Source of the DNA: Paenibacillus sp. CAA11
GTDB taxonomy: Bacteria > Bacillota > Bacilli > Paenibacillales > Paenibacillaceae
DNA length: 64,000 bases
Direction of reading: 5' to 3'
NCBI RefSeq assembly: GCF_003060825.1
Contig: NZ_CP028922.1
Location: forward strand, 1,350,501-1,414,500
Part shown: positions 58,150 through 64,000 of the stretch, one piece after another
Layout: every line of letters begins with the position of its first letter
Numbering within the stretch: the stretch's first letter is position 1
Position numbers and translations under genes: made by a program
The notes under the pieces: generated by a model
Told to the model about the DNA's origin: nothing
The model's database searches: none
What the model saw: the letters and a program-made list of their open reading frames with translations, nothing else

Positions 58150-60046
58150 AGTAGGAGGCTATTCATTAGATGAGTAGCCGACCTCTCACACCACCGTACG
58201 TACCGTTCGGTATACGGCGGTTCAACCGCATAAGTGCAATTTACGTAAACGCTCGTATTGCGCAGGAAAGTCATAATATCCTGCCTGTACGAGCTTTTTG
58301 TTTGTTATGGAACGAGACAACACTGGACTTCCGGCGATGCGCCAGTACCCGAGACGGGAATTGCCCCACTGGTAAGCCTGCCATTCCGGTATCCCCAGCT
58401 TCCGCAGGTTTTGTACTTTTGTTCGCGGCTTTTTCCACTGTTTCCAGATGTACATCCGCAGTCGTCTTCGCAACCATTCGCTCCAGCTTTGCAGGATCCG
58501 TTTCATGTCGGCCACATAGTAGTAACCAATCCATCCCCGAATGTAGACTTTTACCTTTTCCATGACTTGGCGAACATTTCTGCCCTGGCTGCGACTTGTG
58601 AGTTCTTTCAACTTCTTCTTCGCTTTTGCGAGGGATTGTCCATGGGCACGGATATACATGCCGTTCTTGTTCTTTCCCAGGGCAAAGCCGAGAAATTTGA
58701 AGTGCTTTCGAGCCACTACGCTACCGACCTTACTTTTCTGCGTATTGATCTGGAGTCTCAGTTTGGTCTCCAGGTACTTTCCGCAGGATTCCAGTAGCCG
58801 CACCGCTGCCCGTTTGCTTTTGGCAAGCACCACAATATCGTCCGCATAGCGGATGACGTTCACTCCGCGGCCTTTCATCTCTTGGTCAAATTCGTTCAGG
58901 TAGATGTTCGCCAGAAGCGGCGACAGGGGGCCTCCCTGAGGGGAGCCTTCTTCTGTTTTGCAGTGCACCCCGTTCTCCATAACCCCACTTTTCAGGTATC
59001 TCTTAATCAGTTCGGTTACGCGTCTGTCCTGAATTTGTTTGCGCAAAAGATGCATAAGCAGCTCATGATTCAGCGTGTCGAAGTATTTGGAGAGGTCGAT
59101 TTCTACTGCGTAGCCGTATCCCTGTTCTGCATAGTCTTTCACCTTGCGAATGGCCTGTTGTGCGCTCCGACCGGGGCGGTAGCCATAGCTTCCCTCCGAG
59201 AAGAGCGGCTCGAACAGGGGCTGGAGCTGCTGGGCGACTGCCTGCTGAATCACTCGGTCTACGACCGTGGGTATGCCAAGCTTCCGTACTCCGCTTCCAT
59301 CTGCTTTGGGAATTTCCTTGCGCCGTACTGGGCTGGGCTTGTATCTGCCTTCCCGGATCTTTTGCAACAGCTCGTCTCTATGTTCCTGCAGCCAGGGTAG
59401 CGCGTCTTCTACGGTCATTCCGTCGATTCCTGGCGCTCCATGGTTGCGTTTGACCTGTTTGTAGGCTCTGTTCAGATTGTCTCTGTCCAGAATCTGCTCC
59501 AGCAGGTCTGTTGCACCGCCTCTTTCTTTACGTTCCCGAGTGCCGGCGCTCCGCACTCCCGCATGCTCTTCGCGTTCCACGCTATCCCTTTGCAGGTAGC
59601 CCTTTCGGTATTCTGCTTTCATCGCGTCAGCTCTCCTTTCGGTATGTACTCGAGACTTACGATTGTTCGGCCCTTCCCCGAAAAAAAAACCTTCCGGGTA
59701 CTATGGCCTCTGCTGACTTCTCACAGCAAGCTTTACTCCGTCTTTCGGTTTTTTTTTCCTACTTGTCGTCTGTGAGACCTCCCCGGGTAAGAGCGATAAC
59801 CTTCCCCTCATCTATCTGCCACATTTACACCATGGGATTCGGGCAGTATTGGACTTTGCTTTGTAGTGCAAGCTCGTCCGTCCCATGATGCCTTCTATGT
59901 GATTTCTGTTCGTCAGACCGAGGGTTTGCCTCCGGCTTCCTTCAGATTCCGCCTCGCGGCGGACACCCTTGCCTTCAGCTAACAGTTCCTACTGCCAAGC
60001 CTGTAGCGGACTTTCACCGCCGAGTTATCGCCCATGCCGGGCGCAC
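58150..60046 (-). mobile_element. Group II intron, bacterial class C, full length
   Basis: On the minus strand the element begins GTGCGCCCGGCATGGGCG (at about 60046; the GTGYG 5' end) and ends about 58150. Domain V (58192-58219, with GCCGTA/TACGGT pairing and a GAAC loop) follows the ORF stop closely; domain VI (about 58157-58180, GGCTA/TAGCC) has the usual bulged A region. It lies directly downstream of the terminator of the gene at 60071, the typical insertion site of class C introns. Confidence 0.9.
58222..59622 (-). CDS. Group II intron reverse transcriptase/maturase (class C)
   Basis: 466 residues. RT blocks: LNRAYKQVKRNHGAPGIDGMTVEDA, IPKADGSGVRKLGIPTVVDRVIQQAVAQQL, GSYGYRPGRSAQQAI, VEIDLSKYFDTLNHELL, EGSPQGGPLSPLLANIYLNEFD, and catalytic VIRYADDIVVLAKS (YADD). 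Domain X/maturase GWIGYYYVADMKRILQSWSEWLRRRLRMYIWKQWKKPRTKVQNLRKLGIPEWQAYQWGNSRLGYWR follows. No HNH endonuclease domain, as expected for class C. The frame is intact. Confidence 0.95.
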   Translation of the reverse strand: MKAEYRKGYLQRDSVEREEHAGVRSAGTRERKERGGATDLLEQILDRDNLNRAYKQVKRNHGAPGIDGMTVEDALPWLQEHRDELLQKIREGRYKPSPVRRKEIPKADGSGVRKLGIPTVVDRVIQQAVAQQLQPLFEPLFSEGSYGYRPGRSAQQAIRKVKDYAEQGYGYAVEIDLSKYFDTLNHELLMHLLRKQIQDRRVTELIKRYLKSGVMENGVHCKTEEGSPQGGPLSPLLANIYLNEFDQEMKGRGVNVIRYADDIVVLAKSKRAAVRLLESCGKYLETKLRLQINTQKSKVGSVVARKHFKFLGFALGKNKNGMYIRAHGQSLAKAKKKLKELTSRSQGRNVRQVMEKVKVYIRGWIGYYYVADMKRILQSWSEWLRRRLRMYIWKQWKKPRTKVQNLRKLGIPEWQAYQWGNSRLGYWRIAGSPVLSRSITNKKLVQAGYYDFPAQYERLRKLHLCG

Positions 60047-60051
60047 ACCCA

Positions 60052-60092
60052 AAAAAAAGGATGTTCTCCGTCAGGAGAACATCCTTTTTTTG
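60052..60092 (-). terminator. Intrinsic terminator overlapping the glycosyltransferase stop; intron target
   Basis: Minus-strand GGATGTTCTCC/GGAGAACATCC followed by TTTTTTTT. The stop codon TGA is in the loop, and the intron starts a few bases after the U-tract. Confidence 0.92.
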
Positions 60093-61210
60093 GTCTGTTC
60101 CAATAATTCAATAATTACACGCGCACTGCCCATCGGATGATAACGGTCTATGTGATCCAGTACCTCCTGGCGTTTGCGGACGACCTCTTCATAGTTGTCC
60201 GTCAACTGGTGAACCCAATTCGTAATGACATCGAGCGAGGTGATCGGAGTTCCCCAGCCCTGTGAAGCGAAGTATTGCGAATTCTCCTCTTCCTGTCCAG
60301 GAAGAGGTTTATGAAACAGCATGGGAATCCCTTTGGCTAAGCCTTCGGAGCAGGTCATGCCGCCGGGCTTGGTGACCAGTAGGTCCGATACTTCCATTAA
60401 CTTGTCAATTTCGCGGGTAAACCCGAATAAATGAATATTAGGGTGGCGAAACCGCTCATCTTCTTCCATTCTCTGCATCGATTTCTTGTTGCTGCCGAAG
60501 CAGAAGATGATCTGAATCTTGTCACGATAGCTGGCCAGCAGGGAGTTGACGGCTTCATCCTTCATGAAGCCCCAGCCTCCGCCCATCACAAGCACTGTAG
60601 GCATATCCTTTAAATGAAATTGAGTTCGGATTTCCTCTTTGCTATGACGTTCCCAGAAGTTAGGGTGAACGGGAATGCCAGTTACTCGAATCTTGGAGCT
60701 GTCCACCCCGCGGTCGAGAAGCTTCTCCTTGACCAAATTGGTTGAGACGAGATAGCAGTTCACTTCCCGGCTGATCCACGTTCCATGCGCGTCATAATCA
60801 GTAATAACAGTGCAGAGCGGCACGTCTAAACCAAGGCGTTTAATGCGGGAGATGACCGCGCTTGGAATCGGATGCGTGCAGACGATGACGTCGGGATGCA
60901 GCTGCCGGATTAGTTGTGTTGTATGCGTATAAAAAAGGCGGTGAAGCGCAAGCGTAGTGAAGCGGTTCAACGATTTTTTATAATTGCTTCGGTACATCAT
61001 CCGCACGAGACGAGGCTGGGAAGATACCGTTTTCTTGTACGCTGTAATGATGAGGGGCGCTACTCTTGGATTTAAAAAGCTGCCAAGCTCAAGTACTTTC
61101 GTCTGCACGTTCGGCGAAGTTTTGCGTAAACTGCTGGAGAGTGCGTAAGCAGCTTGGGTGTGACCCGCGCCAAACCCCTCAGATAGTAGTAATACTCGTT
61201 GTTTTTGCAC
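60071..61210 (-). CDS. MGDG synthase-like (GT28) glycosyltransferase
   Basis: 379 residues from a GTG at 61210 (AAGGTGA upstream). The N-terminal MGDG_synth domain [24 protein letters not shown]...[17 protein letters not shown]...[20 protein letters not shown] and the C-terminal UDP-sugar-binding region [31 protein letters not shown] match the diacylglycerol glucosyltransferase (UgtP) group. It probably makes membrane glycolipids on the cytoplasmic face. It is next to a PAP2 phosphatase on the same strand, which fits lipid metabolism. Confidence 0.88.
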   Translation of the reverse strand: MQKQRVLLLSEGFGAGHTQAAYALSSSLRKTSPNVQTKVLELGSFLNPRVAPLIITAYKKTVSSQPRLVRMMYRSNYKKSLNRFTTLALHRLFYTHTTQLIRQLHPDVIVCTHPIPSAVISRIKRLGLDVPLCTVITDYDAHGTWISREVNCYLVSTNLVKEKLLDRGVDSSKIRVTGIPVHPNFWERHSKEEIRTQFHLKDMPTVLVMGGGWGFMKDEAVNSLLASYRDKIQIIFCFGSNKKSMQRMEEDERFRHPNIHLFGFTREIDKLMEVSDLLVTKPGGMTCSEGLAKGIPMLFHKPLPGQEEENSQYFASQGWGTPITSLDVITNWVHQLTDNYEEVVRKRQEVLDHIDRYHPMGSARVIIELLEQTKKRMFS

Positions 61211-61263
61211 TTTAGTTTCACCTTTTCCTGCAAGGTTTTACCATAGTAATAACAATAGCCCCT

Positions 61264-61791
61264 TTAAGGCCATATTGCAACCGTTCCTAACGCGACCAAG
61301 GTGCCGATCACTCCGCCTGCAGCGACATCGGAAGGGTAGTGAAGCCCCAAATAAATTCGAGATATGGCGACAAGTAGGGCGGTGGGAATTAGGATTGTGG
61401 CGAGAACAGGGCTTGCTGCGATAAAAGGAACGGTGAGCGAGAAGATTGCTGTTGTGTGGCCTGAAGGGAACGAATGATCCTTGAGCGGATTTCTGAATGT
61501 ATTCGTTCCAGGCAGCGTCAAATAGGGACGAACTCTCGGGTAAGTCTTCTTGGTTAAAGCAACAGGGATGTGACTAAGCGCTAGTGCAGCAAAAGCGATT
61601 AATCCCACTCTGCTCCATGGCTGGGGCGCAAAGGCCCAAATGGACAGGCTCGCTAGAATCGTAAAGGTGGCACCGCCCAAATTCGTTAAATAATAAAGAA
61701 TAAAATTCAGTGAGCTATGATGAAGCCCGGTGTTAATTCCTACAAAAAGCCGCTGATCCAACTGCTTGAACTTGGTTAACAATCGCTCCAT
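61264..61791 (-). CDS. PAP2 family phosphatase
   Basis: 175 residues, about five membrane helices. The tripartite acid phosphatase signature is KKTYPRVRP, then HSFPSGHTTAIF, and SRIYLGLHYPSDVAAG. It dephosphorylates lipid phosphates such as undecaprenyl pyrophosphate, phosphatidic acid or PgpB substrates, outside the membrane. GGAGGG precedes the ATG. It is 53 bases from the glycosyltransferase and likely shares its transcript. Confidence 0.93.
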   Translation of the reverse strand: MERLLTKFKQLDQRLFVGINTGLHHSSLNFILYYLTNLGGATFTILASLSIWAFAPQPWSRVGLIAFAALALSHIPVALTKKTYPRVRPYLTLPGTNTFRNPLKDHSFPSGHTTAIFSLTVPFIAASPVLATILIPTALLVAISRIYLGLHYPSDVAAGGVIGTLVALGTVAIWP

Positions 61792-62475
61792 AGGAATCCC
61801 TCCGCATCGTGTCTGTAAAGCCTTAAAGGCTTATCGCTTAAGATGGGGTTTACGGCAATTCGTACAAGTCAATCATATTTTTTATTTAAACTCATTTCAA
61901 GAAGGATCGCCGTTTTGAAGGTAATTGTTTTAATTTTTGACTTTGCTATCTCTAAACCGATACAATGATTCAAATGATAACAAAATAGTTTAAAGGAAAT
62001 TGAGTGGTTTAGTAAACTTTTGCGCCTATTCTTTCGTCTGTGTTAGTGTAGGATTAACATTAATATTGGATAGGTGTGCAGAAGGGCTTTCCTTCCTGAT
62101 TATAAAAAAGGAGGGACTTTAGAAATAAAAAGTGTCAAAACGGATGAAAATAGCTATTAAGCACGGGTGAACCGAGGCAGCGGCATGGCGGAAGCCGAAG
62201 AAAAGGCTTAACAGCCGAATTTTCGCCTTTGAAGCCATAATTAAGCTTTTGACAAAAGCCGTAAACTCGTAGAAAATCGATACTGGCAATTCATTCACTC
62301 TGGCTAAAAGTGCATTCAAAAAAGTTCGAGGGTCAGGCGAAAAGCTGCGCTTTTCGCGAATAAGAACAAAAGTCAGAAAGAAAAATGAGAAAAAGACAGA
62401 GAAAAAGAAAATTTAGAGAGAGAAAGAAAAGCAGTATATTTCATGAGGGTTAAAAAAAGGGGGTACCAGAGTATC
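61792..62475 (+). promoter_or_regulatory. Promoter and long leader of the GT2 gene
   Basis: 684 bases without a supported gene. TTGACT (61937-61942), 18 bases, TACAAT (61961-61966) predicts a start near 61973 and a leader of about 500 bases. The leader has a strong AAGGAGGG (about 62107) without a usable ATG close by, a G+C-rich segment (62160-62250), and a perfect hairpin GCGAAAAGC/GCTTTTCGC (62338-62358). No known riboswitch class was recognised. Confidence 0.5.
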
Positions 62476-63714
62476 ATGCTCGATGCGATTATGATTTCGC
62501 TTCAGATAATTCTGGCAGTGATCGCAGTGTATCAATTTGTATTTTCTTTGTTCGGCATGTATATAAAGAAACATAAAAAACAGCATGCACCGACCAAATC
62601 GTTCGCCATTCTGGTTGCGGCCCACAACGAGGAAGCTGTTGTAGGGGCGCTGATGGAGAACTTAAAGGAACTTAGGTATCCGAAAGAGTTGTACGATGTG
62701 TTTGTCATTTGCGATAACTGTACCGACCGCACGGCCGAAATTGTTCGCAGCTACGGCATGAATGCTTGTGTGCGAACCAATCCGAACCAGCGCGGTAAAG
62801 GGTATGCGATTGAATGGATGCTTAAAGAGCTGTGGGATATGCCGCGTCAATATGACGGTGTAGTGATGTTCGATGCTGACAATCTTGCTCATCCGGACTT
62901 CCTGCAGGAAATGAACAACGATCTTTGTAACGGAGCCCGCGTTATTCAGGGCTATATAGACACCAAGAACCCTGAGGATTCTTGGGTGACGGCAGCTTAC
63001 GGTATTTCTTACTGGTATGTCAATCGTCTGTGGCAGCTGTCCAGACATAATTTGGGCATGGCTAACTTTCTTGGCGGAACGGGCATGTGTTTTGAGGCCC
63101 AGCTCCTCAAAGAGATTGGCTGGGGTGCAACAAGCCTTGTAGAGGACTTGGAGTTTACGATGCGTTGTGTTAATCGCGGCGTGTATCCAGTCTTTAACTA
63201 TAACGCGAGGTTGTTCGATGAGAAGCCGTTGTCCTTCAAAGCATCTGCACGCCAGCGGCTGCGCTGGATGCAGGGACACTTTACGGTTGCGCGCCGTTAT
63301 TTCTTCCCTCTGCTTTGGAAGAGCTTGAAAGAGAGAAGCCTTGTGAAGCTGGATATGGCTTTGTACGCAGTCAATGTGTACATCGTGCTTATCACCTTCC
63401 TGCTTACGGCGATTGTATGGGCTGATCAATCTTTGTTCAATGGGCCGCATTTCTCGACCCTGTACGCGCATTTGCCTATGTGGGTATCGTTTTTAGCCAT
63501 CGGTGCCAATGTGGTAACCTTCTTGTTGGCCATGGCACTGGAGAAAGTCACGTATAAGAAGGTCTACTGGTATCTTGTGCTGTTCCCAATTTACCTGATC
63601 TCCTGGTGGCCAATTACTTTCTACGCGTTCTTTACTCAGAACAACAAGCAGTGGAGTCACACGCAGCATACCCGTGTAGTAAGACTCGAAGAGGTCCAAA
63701 GCAAACAAGGATAA
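62476..63714 (+). CDS. Membrane glycosyltransferase family 2 (processive polysaccharide synthase-like)
   Basis: About 412 residues from MLDAIMISLQIILAV (62476); an ATG at 62443 is in frame. One N-terminal helix is followed by the GT-A domain SFAILVAAHNEEAVVGALMENL, DNCTDRTAEI, VVMFDADNLAHPDFL (DxD), LGGTGMCFEAQLL, TSLVEDLEFTMRC (catalytic ED), the processivity motif RQRLRWMQGH, then three C-terminal helices. The layout is that of PgaC/HasA/BcsA-like synthases, but there is no PilZ domain or partner gene. The polymer is unknown. Confidence 0.88.
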   Translation: MLDAIMISLQIILAVIAVYQFVFSLFGMYIKKHKKQHAPTKSFAILVAAHNEEAVVGALMENLKELRYPKELYDVFVICDNCTDRTAEIVRSYGMNACVRTNPNQRGKGYAIEWMLKELWDMPRQYDGVVMFDADNLAHPDFLQEMNNDLCNGARVIQGYIDTKNPEDSWVTAAYGISYWYVNRLWQLSRHNLGMANFLGGTGMCFEAQLLKEIGWGATSLVEDLEFTMRCVNRGVYPVFNYNARLFDEKPLSFKASARQRLRWMQGHFTVARRYFFPLLWKSLKERSLVKLDMALYAVNVYIVLITFLLTAIVWADQSLFNGPHFSTLYAHLPMWVSFLAIGANVVTFLLAMALEKVTYKKVYWYLVLFPIYLISWWPITFYAFFTQNNKQWSHTQHTRVVRLEEVQSKQG

Positions 63715-63728
63715 ACAGAAAATGAATA

Positions 63729-63757
63729 AAGCCTCTGTCTATTGACAGGGGCTTTCT
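63729..63757 (+). terminator. Terminator of the GT2 gene, overlapping the infC promoter
   Basis: AAAGCCTCTGTC/GACAGGGGCTTT hairpin. Its right arm contains the TTGACA of the next promoter. Confidence 0.85.
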
Positions 63758-63771
63758 ACTTGTGTTATATT
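63742..63771 (+). promoter_or_regulatory. infC operon promoter
   Basis: Consensus TTGACA (63742-63747), 18 bases, TATATT (63766-63771). Confidence 0.8.
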
Positions 63772-63777
63772 AATAAA

Positions 63778-63990
63778 AGTGTTGCGAACATATGGATTGC
63801 AAGCAGAGGCAGATAGCTTCTCACCTGACCGACTCTAGTGTTGGCTGGTATTGATCCGTTAATTTATGAATGCATTGTTCATGAACTTTGACGATCAATT
63901 TGGGATGCGGGTGTCTGACTCGCATCCCTTTTATTTTTTAACTAATCATCAGGACCGCACTTGCGCGGTAAACCCTTGGAGGTGGAGAGT
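63778..63990 (+). promoter_or_regulatory. L20-type ribosomal leader with terminator upstream of infC
   Basis: The leader of about 210 bases ends in GGGATGCG...CGCATCCC followed by TTTTATTTTTT (63901-63938), an attenuator, and then a GGAGGTGGAG ribosome binding site. The position before infC and the GATGCGGGTGTCTGACTCGCATC hairpin family match the Bacillota L20 leader, by which ribosomal protein L20 represses infC-rpmI-rplT. Confidence 0.8.
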
Positions 63991-63991
63991 T

Positions 63992-64000
63992 ATCAGTAAG
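63992..64000 (+). CDS. infC: Translation initiation factor IF-3, first three codons (cut by window edge)
   Basis: After GGAGGTGGAG the sequence reads ATC AGT AAG, i.e. (M)SK, the expected start of Bacillota IF-3 (usually followed by D-x-x-x-N). IF-3 genes characteristically use rare AUU/AUC/AUA start codons for autoregulation; here it is AUC. Only nine bases are visible, so the call rests on the leader and start codon. Confidence 0.7.

Noticed and set aside
58192-58219. Hairpin after the intron ORF as an ordinary terminator
   Set aside because: Its sequence and its position next to a domain VI-like hairpin fit intron domain V; there is no U-tract.
62119-62319. 66-codon minus-strand frame in the GT2 leader
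   Set aside because: Low complexity, no ribosome binding site, antisense to the probable leader RNA.

Overview
The window is chromosomal DNA of a low-to-mid G+C Gram-positive bacterium, most likely Paenibacillus or a close relative. The gene content fits Bacillota (a preQ1-I riboswitch on a queCDEF operon, bacillithiol genes bshB2/yojF, ytqA-ytqB, an L20-type leader in front of infC), as do the strong AGGAGG ribosome binding sites and U-tailed terminators. No rRNA, tRNA or CRISPR array was seen.

Left part (1-25 kb), mostly housekeeping and metabolic genes: a truncated D-2-hydroxyacid dehydrogenase; the riboswitch-controlled queuosine operon; an FAH-family hydrolase; a WYL regulator beside lemA and a TPM-domain gene; a CDF metal exporter; a four-gene siroheme-dependent heme operon (ahbC-ahbD-ahbA-ahbB); an orphan pair of ABC permeases; speD; hcp with an Fnr-like site placed exactly for class II activation; a TetR regulator with oleate hydratase; a GNAT gene; a MocR regulator; an M29 aminopeptidase; and a phosphotransferase.

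Middle part (25-48 kb), a lower-G+C accessory zone: an ArsR repressor and MFS exporter directly abutting a frameshifted ISL3 transposase; methyltransferases, one without a canonical start codon; a small caspase-like protein; bshB2-yojF; several regulators; an intact 827-bp IS5/IS427-type element with TA duplication; a YxjG-type methionine synthase behind a MET-box-like operator; and aadK. The zone ends at rlmD, where serine-recombinase elements appear to be stacked in tandem at the 3' end of the gene. Two displaced rlmD-like tails (41066-41104 and 42501-42554) each end in the same attachment core, followed by the same roughly 55-nt element arm. The inner element (about 42.55-48.35 kb) carries a Ser/Thr kinase with an unknown partner protein and a small gene, two excisionase-like HTH genes, a strongly structured non-coding block, and a frameshifted large serine recombinase abutting rlmD. 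The kinase module is the best candidate here for an undescribed (perhaps defensive) system.

Right part (48-64 kb): rlmD, recQ, a B12-binding radical SAM gene, a lysophospholipase-like hydrolase, a glyoxalase-like gene, ytqB-ytqA, trmB behind a leader that contains a terminator, a class C group II intron seated directly after a transcription terminator, a glycolipid glycosyltransferase, a PAP2 phosphatase, a membrane GT2 glycosyltransferase with a long leader, and the leader and first codons of infC.
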